DNA from: Paramicrobacterium agarici
Lineage (GTDB): Bacteria > Actinomycetota > Actinomycetes > Actinomycetales > Microbacteriaceae
Length of the DNA: 64,000 nucleotides
NCBI RefSeq assembly: GCF_002563955.1
Contig: NZ_PDJE01000001.1
Location: forward strand, 930,001 to 994,000
Direction of reading: 5' to 3'
A model generated the notes under the pieces. That model worked only from the letters and a program-made list of their open reading frames with translations, was not told the origin of the DNA and searched no databases. The stretch's first letter is position 1. Each line of letters begins with the position of its first letter. Position numbers and translations under genes: made by a program. Shown here piece by piece: positions 18,179 through 26,038 of this stretch.

Positions 18179-18922
18179 TTACGCGCCGTCGATGCTGCGG
18201 TCGAGCCAATCGACGAGAAGCTGCCGCTCGGCGTCGCTCAGCGCGGGCAGATTCGGCGCAATGGCCCGAAACGCGATGGTCGTCGCCGTGCTGCTGTCGC
18301 CGCCGCGCGGGGGTGCGTCGGTGAGGATCTCCCGCATCACCGTGTCGATCATCGATGATGCGAGATCGGGGTCGCGATCTTCGGGCGACGTGGTCAGCAG
18401 TGTGAAGACAACGCCAGCTCCAGCGGAGCGGATGAGGCCGACGGCGCGTTGCTCGCTGACCCGCAGCCGACCGGCCGTCGCCACGCGATGCACTCGTTCG
18501 CGCAGAATGTCGAGTCCTGCGAGCGCCGCGGGCGATGGCGCTCCGCGGCCCGGGGCGTTGACGAGCGAGAAGAGCACGGGGTTGCTGAGCCCGAACTCGA
18601 TCTGCATCTCCCACCCGGCGCGCAGGTCGTCGACGGGGTCGACGTCATTCGCCGTTGCGGCACTGGCCTCAGCTGCTTTGGTCGCGACGAACGTCTCCAT
18701 GACGTGTTCTGCGACGGCGTCGAGAAGGCCATCTTTGTCACCGAAGAGGCGGTAGAGGGTTGGAGGCTGCACGCCGGCCTCGGCCGAGACGCGTCGCGTC
18801 GTGACGGCATCCACGCCCCTGTCTGTGAGAAGGCGCGCGGCAGCGTCGATGATCGTCGATCGGGCTGCGGGCTGCTCTGCGCTCTGCATGGCGTCGTCCA
18901 TATTCCAATGATATCGATGCAT
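18179..18922 (-). CDS. TetR family regulator
   Basis: One-component repressor, 247 aa. The N-terminal DNA-binding domain is clear: STIIDAAARLLTDRGVDAVT, then TRRVSAEAGVQPPTLYRLFG with DKDGLLDAV. The ligand domain has no recognisable specificity signature. The start at 18922 lacks a Shine-Dalgarno sequence; the ATG at 18901 (Met8) is an equally good choice and would leave the AT-rich operator region free. It is divergent from the NmrA-like oxidoreductase gene at 18988 and probably represses it. Confidence 0.85.
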   Translation of the reverse strand: MHRYHWNMDDAMQSAEQPAARSTIIDAAARLLTDRGVDAVTTRRVSAEAGVQPPTLYRLFGDKDGLLDAVAEHVMETFVATKAAEASAATANDVDPVDDLRAGWEMQIEFGLSNPVLFSLVNAPGRGAPSPAALAGLDILRERVHRVATAGRLRVSEQRAVGLIRSAGAGVVFTLLTTSPEDRDPDLASSMIDTVMREILTDAPPRGGDSSTATTIAFRAIAPNLPALSDAERQLLVDWLDRSIDGA

Positions 18923-18933
18923 TGCTATCGGCG

Positions 18934-18971
18934 ATATTCCAGTGGTAACGTCTAACGGTTATCACTGATAT
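18934..18971. promoter_or_regulatory. Candidate TetR operator between divergent genes
   Basis: CAGTGGTAAC (18940-18949) and GTTATCACTG (18958-18967) form an inverted repeat with 9 of 10 pairs, flanked by ATAT on both sides. A related half site, GATATCGATG, lies at 18910-18919. The region is AT-rich compared with its surroundings and sits between the TetR gene and its divergent target. Confidence 0.5.
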
Positions 18972-18987
18972 AGAAGGAGCACTATCG

Positions 18988-19842
18988 ATGATTGTCATCA
19001 CGGGAGCAACGGGCGCGCTGGGCGGAGCGGTTGTCGACCATCTACTCAAGACGCACGCACCCGAGCGGATCGCTGTCGCCGTCCGCGATCCGCAGAAGGC
19101 GCAGCGCTTCGCCGACCGCGGCATCGAGGTGCGTCACGCCGACTACGCGGAGCCGACATCACTGCCCACGGCGTTTGCGGGGGCAGACCAGCTGCTGCTC
19201 GTGTCGTCGAGTGACCCGGCCGCCGACGCCGTCGCGCTGCACCGAAACGCTGTCGATGCCGCCGCCGAGGCACGGGTCGGTCGCGTTCTCTATACCAGCC
19301 ATCAGGGCGCACACCCGCTGAATCCGTTCGCTCCCGGGCGCGATCATGCCGCCACCGAGTGGATGCTGCAGGAATCGGGTCTCGCGTGGACGTCTCTGCG
19401 CAATGGGTTCTATGCGCACAGCCTCGCGTGGCTGCTTGGCCCGTGGCAGCAGACCGGTGTCATGACTGTTCCTGGCGAAGGGCCGGTCTCGTGGACGGCT
19501 CGAGAGGATGCCGCGGAGGCCGCTGCGGCGATCATCGCCAGCGAGGCCCCGCATGACGGTCCGATCACGCTCACTGCAGGGCACGCGCCAACGTTTGCCG
19601 AGATATCGTCGACGGCGTCAGAACTCGTCGGGCGCAGCATCCGTGTCTCTGTCGTCGATCCTGAGGAGTGGGTGGCTTCTCAGATTGCGGCGGGCTCACC
19701 TGAGGGAGCGGCGCGCTTCACATTGGGCATCTATCTGGCGGCGGCGGAAGGGTATTTCGCTGGCGTCGACCCGTCGCTGCGCACGATTCTCGGCCGTGAA
19801 CCGCGGACGGTGCGCGACGTGCTCGGGGACGTCGTCGCCTGA
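18988..19842 (+). CDS. NAD(P)-binding oxidoreductase, NmrA/QOR2-like
   Basis: Atypical short-chain dehydrogenase of 284 aa. The N-terminal nucleotide fold is VITGATGALGGAVVDHLL and the second strand carries VRDPQKA. Other NmrA/quinone oxidoreductase type 2 features are LLLVSSSD, YTSHQGAHPLNP and LRNGFYAHSLAWLLGPW. QOR2 of E. coli reduces quinones with NADPH; the substrate here is unknown. AGAAGGAG precedes the ATG. Divergence from a TetR gene suggests induction by an electrophile or quinone. Confidence 0.85.
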   Translation: MIVITGATGALGGAVVDHLLKTHAPERIAVAVRDPQKAQRFADRGIEVRHADYAEPTSLPTAFAGADQLLLVSSSDPAADAVALHRNAVDAAAEARVGRVLYTSHQGAHPLNPFAPGRDHAATEWMLQESGLAWTSLRNGFYAHSLAWLLGPWQQTGVMTVPGEGPVSWTAREDAAEAAAAIIASEAPHDGPITLTAGHAPTFAEISSTASELVGRSIRVSVVDPEEWVASQIAAGSPEGAARFTLGIYLAAAEGYFAGVDPSLRTILGREPRTVRDVLGDVVA

Positions 19843-19913
19843 CAGTCGGGCGGCGAAGCCATTCCGCCGGGTCCTATCGCCTCCGGCACGTTGACGCTGA
19901 TGCCTTGAAAGCG

Positions 19914-19951
19914 GCGATGAGAGGCACTGAATGGACAGTGCCTCTCATCGC
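19914..19951. terminator. Bidirectional hairpin terminator
   Basis: A perfect 16-bp stem (GCGATGAGAGGCACTG with its complement at 19936-19951) and a 6-nt loop, between convergent genes ending at 19842 and 20008. No long T-tract follows. Confidence 0.7.
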
Positions 19952-20007
19952 TTGCTCTACCGAGATGTTGGCGTTGGTGCGTTCTGGCTCAACGGATGCG
20001 TGGGAGC

Positions 20008-20607
20008 TCACACGTCGACGAGGCCCGCCCTGATATCGAGCTGCTGCTGAGCTTCTTTTTCGCGCTTCTTCTCGGCGTCGGCGAGAACCGTCTCGAGGTC
20101 TGCGCTCGGAATCACCGCAATGCCATCGCTATCGCCCACGAGCCAATCCCCCGGCGACACGACAACGCCACCGATGGCAACCGGCACGCCGATCTTTCCT
20201 GGGCCATTGCGGTACGGGCCGGCCGGAGTCACGGCGCGCGCGTATACGGGGAACTCCAGCGCGCCGATCTCGTCGACGTCGCGAATGGCGCCGTCGATCA
20301 CGTAAGCAACGCACCCCCTGCGCTGACCGCGCTCGGCCACGAGCTCGCCGACGAGTGCCCGCGAGGTGGCGCTCTGCCCGTTGATCACGAGAACGTCACC
20401 CGGCTGCAGAGTCGGAATGACATCATGAATGACCTTGTTGTCGCCTGCTGCCGTCAGCACCGTGACCGCGCGACCGGCGAACCGCGCCCCTTTCCAAGTG
20501 GGAGCGATCGAACTGTCGACAAGACCGAGCCGATCCATGACGTCGCCGATCTGGCTCACCGCCACCTCGCTCAGGCGGCGACGGATCTCCGATTCCGCAC
20601 CGCTCAT
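20008..20607 (-). CDS. RraA-family aldolase (4-carboxy-4-hydroxy-2-oxoadipate aldolase-like)
   Basis: A 199-aa RraA fold protein. Members with lyase activity split 4-hydroxy-4-methyl-2-oxoglutarate or 4-carboxy-4-hydroxy-2-oxoadipate to pyruvate and a 2-oxoacid. The substrate loop is seen as GD--VINGQ and the metal/active-site segment as YVIDGAIRDVDEI, and GDSDGIAVIP is typical of the aldolase subgroup. It is the last gene of the minus-strand operon, 2 nt after the binding-protein gene, with GAAGGAG upstream of its ATG. The PIG-L hydratase-like gene in the divergent arm supports an aldolase role over RNase E regulation. Confidence 0.82.
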   Translation of the reverse strand: MSGAESEIRRRLSEVAVSQIGDVMDRLGLVDSSIAPTWKGARFAGRAVTVLTAAGDNKVIHDVIPTLQPGDVLVINGQSATSRALVGELVAERGQRRGCVAYVIDGAIRDVDEIGALEFPVYARAVTPAGPYRNGPGKIGVPVAIGGVVVSPGDWLVGDSDGIAVIPSADLETVLADAEKKREKEAQQQLDIRAGLVDV

Positions 20608-20609
20608 TG

Positions 20610-21656
20610 CTACTCCTTCACCTCATCCCAAACAATGTCGGAATACGCAGGACCTTCCGGAATCAAGCCTGAGTTCACGTGGAAATCCACGGCCTTCTCG
20701 TAACCGTCCTCAGGCACGGTCGTCGAGGTCGCCATCTCCTCGGGGAGCAGCTTGATGAGAGCATCCACTGTCTCTTGGTCGGTCGCCTTGAGGTATGTCT
20801 TCAGCAGTTTGGCCGCGTCGTCTGGGTTGTCGGCAATGAACCCGAGGGCAGAGTCGATCGCCTTGTTGAATCCCTGAATCTGCTCCGGCTTGGCGTCGAT
20901 AGCGGTCGTGGTGCTGAAGAGCGCACCGTGAAGCTGCCCCGCCATCTCTGGAATGTCCCCACGCTGTGGCGAGATGTAGATCTCACCGACGCCCTGTGTC
21001 TCGGCCATCTGACCGACGGGCTGGAAGAAGGCAAGAGCGTCGACCTGCCCCTCCGAGAGCGCGCCGATCGCACCTGTTGTCGAACCGCCGAGGTTGACGA
21101 GGGTGGAATCTTTCGACGGGTCTTTGTCGATGGTTCCGAACAGGTACTTCACGAGGGCTTCGGTTCCTGAGCCAGGGCCCGTAATCCCGATGTTCTTGCC
21201 GACGAGTGACTGCACGCGCTCTTCGAGTGGTGCGTCGACGCCGGGGCCGTCGTAGTTCTCACCGACGATGATGTCGACGTAGTACTCCGTGACAAGAGAG
21301 CCCGTAATCCGGGTCTTGTCATTGTTTTCGTGCAGGTTGAACGCGTCGGTGATGACTCCCGCCGCGATATCGATGCTGCCCGACGTCAGCGCGGCCGCGA
21401 GCTTGGCACCTGTTCCGAGGCGGGGACGCTCGCCGAGGTTGACTCCTTCGTCGTCGAAGTATCCGTTCTCTTCTGCGACGTAGAGAGGGAAGAAGGCGAC
21501 CGAGTCGCTGATCTGTCCCACGTTGAGAACATCGGCGTCTTCGCCTCCGCCGCCTCCGCCGCCGGATGAGCACGCTGTGGCCGATATGCCGAGGCTGAGC
21601 ACCGCCGCGGCCGCCGCAAGCGACCTCCAGATCGTTCTTGAGCTGTGTTTCGTCAT
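20610..21656 (-). CDS. ABC transporter substrate-binding lipoprotein (NMT1/SsuA type)
   Basis: Lipoprotein of 348 aa with signal peptide and lipobox ISATAC followed by SSGGGGGGGED, a flexible glycine linker. The mature part fits the NMT1/SsuA-TauA-ThiY fold (FFPLYVAEENGYFDDEGV, then LTSGSIDIAAG and IGITGPGSGTEALVKYLF). It is co-transcribed with a matching permease and ATPase. The ligand is unknown; the aldolase and hydrolase neighbours suggest an organic acid rather than a sulfonate. Confidence 0.88.
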   Translation of the reverse strand: MTKHSSRTIWRSLAAAAAVLSLGISATACSSGGGGGGGEDADVLNVGQISDSVAFFPLYVAEENGYFDDEGVNLGERPRLGTGAKLAAALTSGSIDIAAGVITDAFNLHENNDKTRITGSLVTEYYVDIIVGENYDGPGVDAPLEERVQSLVGKNIGITGPGSGTEALVKYLFGTIDKDPSKDSTLVNLGGSTTGAIGALSEGQVDALAFFQPVGQMAETQGVGEIYISPQRGDIPEMAGQLHGALFSTTTAIDAKPEQIQGFNKAIDSALGFIADNPDDAAKLLKTYLKATDQETVDALIKLLPEEMATSTTVPEDGYEKAVDFHVNSGLIPEGPAYSDIVWDEVKE

Positions 21657-21701
21657 GATTGTGAACTCCTCACTGAGTTTGCGGGATAGGGGACGTTGAG
21701 G

Positions 21702-22565
21702 TCAGGCGTCGCCCAGCGGCTTCCACCGGCTGGTGCGCGACGAGATCAAAGCCACGACTCCATTGAGGAGCATGGCGAGAACCGTCAGCACGGCAACGGC
21801 CGCGAAGACGCCCGCCGTGTTGAACTGGGCGGCCGAATCATTGATGAGGTACCCAAGACCACGGTTCGAGGCAACGAGTTCACCGATCACGGCTCCGATG
21901 AGCGCGTAGGGAATCGATACCTTGAGTCCCGTCAGCAGACCGGCCATGGATGCTGGAAGGACAACCTTGAATGCAACATCGCGTTTGCTGCCGCCCATGA
22001 GCCGGACGGCATCAATGAGGCCGCGGTCTACCTCTCGGACACCGGATGCTGTGTTGAGAAACACGAGGAAGAACACACTGACTGCGGCGAGGATGATCTT
22101 CATGTCGATGCCGATGCCGAACCACACGATGAAGAGAGGGGCAAGCGCCACTTTCGGAATCGAGTACAGCGCCATCATGAAGGGTTCGAAAACGTCGTAA
22201 ATGAGGTGAATTGACGCGAGAATGAATCCTGTAACTGCTCCCGTGAGTACGCCGATGACGTAGCCGAGCGCGACTTCCTGAATGGTGATCCATGAGTGGA
22301 ACGCGATCGTACCGTCGACGACCCATTCGACAAGCTGCTCCCAGACCGCGAGGGGCGTCGAGATGAACATCGGGTTTGGCACAACGAGGCTCGCGATGTA
22401 CCAGACGACGATAAACGCGACGAACAATGCGACCCGCAGCATCCAGACTGTCGCTTGTCTTCCGTTCTTACCCCACCATGAGCGCTTGCGCGCTTCTTTG
22501 ACGGGGCCGCTGGCGGCGGGAGCATTTGTGGTTTCAATCATAGACATGGTCTGCACGGCAGTCAT
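21702..22565 (-). CDS. ABC transporter permease (SsuC type)
   Basis: Membrane subunit of 287 aa with about six predicted transmembrane segments. The first is around VALFVAFIVVWYIASLVV (about residues 46-63). The EAA loop is visible in AVRLMGGSKRDVAFKVVLPA. The start ATG overlaps the ATPase stop by 4 nt. The first 40 residues are a charged cytoplasmic tail (KEARKRSWWGKNGRQ). Confidence 0.9.
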   Translation of the reverse strand: MTAVQTMSMIETTNAPAASGPVKEARKRSWWGKNGRQATVWMLRVALFVAFIVVWYIASLVVPNPMFISTPLAVWEQLVEWVVDGTIAFHSWITIQEVALGYVIGVLTGAVTGFILASIHLIYDVFEPFMMALYSIPKVALAPLFIVWFGIGIDMKIILAAVSVFFLVFLNTASGVREVDRGLIDAVRLMGGSKRDVAFKVVLPASMAGLLTGLKVSIPYALIGAVIGELVASNRGLGYLINDSAAQFNTAGVFAAVAVLTVLAMLLNGVVALISSRTSRWKPLGDA

Positions 22566-23329
22566 TGCCGAGCCCCTTCTTTGAGAGCGGTTGCCAGTTC
22601 AAGGTGAAGTTCGATGAATCGCGGGTCGACAGTTGTACTGTCGGGATCCCGAGGCCTGGCGATGTCGATCTCGCGATCGAGTAGGACAGTGCCGAGAGCG
22701 CCGAGCACAACCACGCGGTCGCCCAGCAGCAGTGCTTCGTCGATGTCGTGTGTGACGAAAATGATCGTCTGCCCGGTCTGCGCCCAGAGCCGGAGTAACT
22801 CGCCCTGGAGCTCTGTGCGCAGCTGCGCATCAAGTGCTCCGAACGGTTCGTCCATGAGGATCGTCTCGGCGCCGTACGCGAGCATGCGCGCGAGACTGGC
22901 CCGTCGCCGCATTCCGCCGGAGAGCTCCCTGGGGTAGCTGTCGGCAAACCCGTCGAGCCCAACTCGCGAAATGAGGTCGCGCGCGATCTCGGAACGCTCT
23001 GACTTGTCGCGGCCCGCGATTTCGAGGGGCATCTCGACATTGCGAAGCACCGTGCGCCACGGCATGAGCGTGTCGCTCTGTGTCAGGTACCCGATTTCGG
23101 GTGTGGGACCCGTGTGCGCGTCCCCGTTGTGGAGCACGCGCCCCGATGTCGGCTTGGAAAGGCCGGAGAGCAGGTTGAGCATGGTCGACTTGCCGCATCC
23201 CGACCTGCCGAGCACCGTGACGAACGTACCGCGTTCGATGGTGAGGCTGAAGTCGCGCAGGGCGACTGTCGCGACATCGTCGCGCTGAAACTCCTTTGTC
23301 AGATGCTCGATCTCGAGGACGGTGCTCAT
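22562..23329 (-). CDS. ABC transporter ATP-binding protein (SsuB type)
   Basis: ATPase of 255 aa: Walker A GRSGCGKST, Q-loop YLTQSDTLMPW, signature LSGGMRRRASLARM, Walker B TILMDEPFGALDAQLR and switch THDIDEALLLGD. It overlaps the permease and the DUF6282 gene by 4 nt each, so the operon is translationally coupled throughout. Confidence 0.92.
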   Translation of the reverse strand: MSTVLEIEHLTKEFQRDDVATVALRDFSLTIERGTFVTVLGRSGCGKSTMLNLLSGLSKPTSGRVLHNGDAHTGPTPEIGYLTQSDTLMPWRTVLRNVEMPLEIAGRDKSERSEIARDLISRVGLDGFADSYPRELSGGMRRRASLARMLAYGAETILMDEPFGALDAQLRTELQGELLRLWAQTGQTIIFVTHDIDEALLLGDRVVVLGALGTVLLDREIDIARPRDPDSTTVDPRFIELHLELATALKEGARQ

Positions 23330-24297
23330 CGCTGGGCCTCCTGTGCACGCGCCGGTTCGGCTGGCGCGTCATCGAGCGGCTCCGCGCCCGCCAACCAGCG
23401 TGAGTTGTGCACCGTCATGAGGCGAACCTCGTCACTCGAGAAGCCGTTCTCAAGCAGAATGTCCGCCGCGATGGCCAGTCCATCTTCAACCGGCGGGTTG
23501 AAAGGCTGTCCAAGGTCTGAACTAATGACCGAGTTCTCCGGTCCTGCAGCTCTGATGTTGCCGAGCCAGTCTTCCCAGCTGACCTTGCCCGTGAGGGGAG
23601 TCGTCAGGCAACGCTCGAGAAGAGCACCGAACGGCACGAGGCTGCGCTGATTCTCGACGGGAATGCGCTGCGACGTGAACTCGGGGTGTGTGATCACGAT
23701 GCGGCGAACGCCGCGGTCGCGCGCGGCTTCAACGACGCGGGCCGACTCGTCGCCGTGCAAGTGGCCCGTGGCCAGAGTCATGTCATGCTTCGCGATGACG
23801 TCGAGCACTTGGAGCGTCTGCGTCGTGACAGAACCGTCAGCCTCGAGAACGTCGACAACCGGGCTGGCCATACCCGCATCGCGCAGGTCCTGCTGGAGCT
23901 GCGCCCACATGGGTGGCGTCGCGCCATCTGGCTCTTCGGCGAGACAACTGCGCTGGTTATCGCTGTCGACGGTGGGGAGCCACACGAACTGTGCCCCGCT
24001 GCGACCCGCGATCTCCACGGCTACCGGATTCATGCCTCCCACGGAGGCATTGAGTGTGATGGCGCCGAGAGCGTCGACCTCGGGATGCACGGCCCTCACG
24101 ACGCTGGCGCGCTCCGCGGTGGGGACGTAGTGAGATTTCAAAACGAAGCCGGCCATCTTGAGCTCGGCGTAGCGCTCAGCCAACTCGAGGTCTGTAATGC
24201 GACGCTTCATGACGTCGGGCGCGATATGCACGTGAACGTCATACGCGCCCATCACGAGTTCGCGTGCTTTCTCACTGGGCTGCGGGTGTGCAGACAT
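23326..24297 (-). CDS. DUF6282 / amidohydrolase-like metal-dependent hydrolase
   Basis: A 323-aa TIM-barrel protein of the amidohydrolase superfamily. Candidate metal ligands are the YDVHVHIAPD opening, Lys in VLKSHYVP, His in LATGHLHGDE, His in IVITHPEF and Asp in ISSDLGQ. The substrate is not known for this family. First in the minus-strand operon and next to an RraA aldolase, it may hydrolyse a lactone such as 2-pyrone-4,6-dicarboxylate; this is inference. AAAGGAGCGCC precedes the ATG. Confidence 0.75.
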   Translation of the reverse strand: MSAHPQPSEKARELVMGAYDVHVHIAPDVMKRRITDLELAERYAELKMAGFVLKSHYVPTAERASVVRAVHPEVDALGAITLNASVGGMNPVAVEIAGRSGAQFVWLPTVDSDNQRSCLAEEPDGATPPMWAQLQQDLRDAGMASPVVDVLEADGSVTTQTLQVLDVIAKHDMTLATGHLHGDESARVVEAARDRGVRRIVITHPEFTSQRIPVENQRSLVPFGALLERCLTTPLTGKVSWEDWLGNIRAAGPENSVISSDLGQPFNPPVEDGLAIAADILLENGFSSDEVRLMTVHNSRWLAGAEPLDDAPAEPARAQEAQR

Positions 24298-24321
24298 GGC
24301 GCTCCTTTGCGATCAATTTCG

Positions 24322-24361
24322 TTGTCTACATTGTCAACATTTTTGTAGACAGTGTCAACGG
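24322..24361. promoter_or_regulatory. Operator region of the RraA/importer operon
   Basis: TACATTGTCAACATTTT (24327-24343) matches the opposite strand of 25152-25168 in 16 of 17 bases. A second, weaker copy (ACAGTGTCAACG) starts at 24349. The inverted pair TGTCTACA/TGTAGACA (24323-24330 and 24344-24351) overlaps them. Probably bound by the GntR protein encoded at 24397-25050. Confidence 0.6.
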
Positions 24362-24396
24362 TCAGTTTCTGACCGGTCGAAAATGATCGCGAAGCG

Positions 24397-25050
24397 TCAG
24401 GAGAAGTACGTGCGCGTGGCCTCGAGGACGCTCTTCAGGTGTGTCTCCATTGCGGCTGCTGCGCGAGGGGCATCGTGGTTGCTGATCGCCTCGATGATCT
24501 CGAGATGCTCGGGCAGTGAGACCGTTGGCCGGTTGTGGTGGCGCGCAAGCCGAATGCGGTATCGCACGTTCTGGGCTCGGAGTCGGCTTACGACTCCTGG
24601 CGCGACCTTCATCGCGCTCAGGCGCAAGATGAGCTCGTGCAATTCCTTGTTGCCGGCCGAGTATGTCTCGGTATCGCCCTCCTCGACAGCGTTGCGCATG
24701 CGCTCGCCGATCGCTTTGAGCCGGGCTATTCCAGCATCGTCCGCGCGTTCGGCTGCCTTGGCCGCGCAAATCGACTCGAGTGCGGCGCGCAGCTCCACGA
24801 TCTCCAGTGCCTCGTCGAGATCGATAGCGCGCACGCGAGAGCCGCGATTCTGAATTCGCTCGATGAGACCTTCGGCTGCGAGATTGGCAAGAGCGAGTCG
24901 CACGGCACCGCGACTCGCTTCGTACTGTTCTGTCAGATCTGCCTCGATCAGGCGCTGGTTGGGGGCTAGTTCCCCAGCTGTGATTGCACGGCGTAGCTCG
25001 TCGGTGACGTAGGTGCCGTCGTGTCGCTGCGCCGTCTCGGTATTCGGCAT
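24397..25050 (-). CDS. GntR family regulator (FCD type)
   Basis: Regulator of 217 aa when started at the ATG at 25050, which has AGGGGG upstream; a longer reading to 25104 has no ribosome site. The winged helix-turn-helix is visible in ITAGELAPNQRLIEADLTEQ and EASRGAVRLALANLAAEGLI, followed by IQNRGSRVRAI. The FCD domain includes ELRAALESICAAKAAE. It stands between two gene arms that share an operator-like sequence, so it most likely controls both. Confidence 0.87.
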   Translation of the reverse strand: MPNTETAQRHDGTYVTDELRRAITAGELAPNQRLIEADLTEQYEASRGAVRLALANLAAEGLIERIQNRGSRVRAIDLDEALEIVELRAALESICAAKAAERADDAGIARLKAIGERMRNAVEEGDTETYSAGNKELHELILRLSAMKVAPGVVSRLRAQNVRYRIRLARHHNRPTVSLPEHLEIIEAISNHDAPRAAAAMETHLKSVLEATRTYFS

Positions 25051-25073
25051 TACCAACCCCCTGTGGTCGAAAG

Positions 25074-25083
25074 TGTTGCAACA
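25074..25083. promoter_or_regulatory. Palindrome TGTTGCAACA in the GntR promoter
   Basis: A perfect 10-bp palindrome 23 nt upstream of the GntR start at 25050, in an AT-rich intergenic stretch. Possible autoregulatory site. Confidence 0.4.
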
Positions 25084-25151
25084 ACTGTAAACAAAACTGC
25101 TCACAGTCGACGTATTCTCATGGGTCCATTATGTGCCCATTTTTGATTGCA

Positions 25152-25168
25152 AAATTGTTGACAATGTA
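25152..25168. promoter_or_regulatory. Candidate GntR operator of the DUF1932/PIG-L operon
   Basis: AAATTGTTGACAATGTA contains the palindrome TTGT-TG-ACAA and matches the complement of 24327-24343 in 16 of 17 positions. It lies 43 nt before the start at 25211, which has AAAGGAGG upstream. Confidence 0.6.
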
Positions 25169-25210
25169 CTACGTTCGTTCCGACACCGCCGCGCCAAAGG
25201 AGGAACGCTG

Positions 25211-26038
25211 ATGACAGCAGCCGTGATCATCGGGCTGGGTGAGGCCGGTGAGCTCTACGCTCGCGGGTTGAGGGACTGCGGCTACACGACGGTCGGCTTT
25301 GACCCATTTGTGACTCTTAACGCTGACGGCATTGCGCAGGCGGCGACCATCGAAGAAGCTGTGGCATCGGCAGATCTCGTTCTGAGTCTCGTCGGCGCTC
25401 GTGCCGCTTCGGCTGTCGGTGAGCAGGCAATTCCCGTCATGCAACACGGAGCCGTCTTCGCCGATCTCAATACAAGCTCCCCAGAGCTGAAGGCGCGATT
25501 GGCGCACATCGCGTCGGCACACAAGGTCCTCTTCGCTGATGTCGCTGTGCTCGCACCTGTCCCCCGCGAGGGTGCTCGCACTCCACTGATGGCAAGCGGT
25601 GACGGCGCGGATGAATTCGCCGACCTGATGAGTCAAGTGGGAGCGCCCGTCGAATCGATAGGTGGGGAGCCGGGCGATGCCGCCGGGCGCAAGCTTCTGC
25701 GGAGCGTGTTCATGAAGGGACTGGCTGCGGTTCTGCTCGAAAGTATGACGGCCGCAAGCGAGGTCGGGCAGGCGGCGTGGCTTCGAGACCAGATCGCGTC
25801 AGAGTTCTCCGGCGACGCTCGGCAGCTCATCGAGCGCCTGATCGCTGGCTCTCGCGAGCATGCGGAACGGCGCGTGCACGAGACAGAGGACGCGAACGCC
25901 TATCTTGACTCTCTTGGCGCGCCGAACTGGTCGACCAAGGCCGCCCACGCGTGGCTGTCCCGGCTGCGCGATGAGCCACGAACAAGCGACGGATTGTCGT
26001 CCGTCGTATCACAAGGAAAGGATGCCGCGTCAGAATGA
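25211..26038 (+). CDS. NAD(P)-dependent dehydrogenase with DUF1932 domain
   Basis: A 275-aa protein of the 6-phosphogluconate/3-hydroxyisobutyrate dehydrogenase superfamily. The Rossmann motif is IIGLGEAGELYARGLRDCGY; after it comes LVLSLVGARAA, and FADLNTSSPELK replaces the usual substrate motif. The C-terminal half is the DUF1932 all-helical domain, with the conserved Lys in RSVFMKGLAAVLLE. The substrate is unknown. The start overlaps nothing upstream but the stop overlaps the PIG-L start (ATGA). Confidence 0.85.
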   Translation: MTAAVIIGLGEAGELYARGLRDCGYTTVGFDPFVTLNADGIAQAATIEEAVASADLVLSLVGARAASAVGEQAIPVMQHGAVFADLNTSSPELKARLAHIASAHKVLFADVAVLAPVPREGARTPLMASGDGADEFADLMSQVGAPVESIGGEPGDAAGRKLLRSVFMKGLAAVLLESMTAASEVGQAAWLRDQIASEFSGDARQLIERLIAGSREHAERRVHETEDANAYLDSLGAPNWSTKAAHAWLSRLRDEPRTSDGLSSVVSQGKDAASE

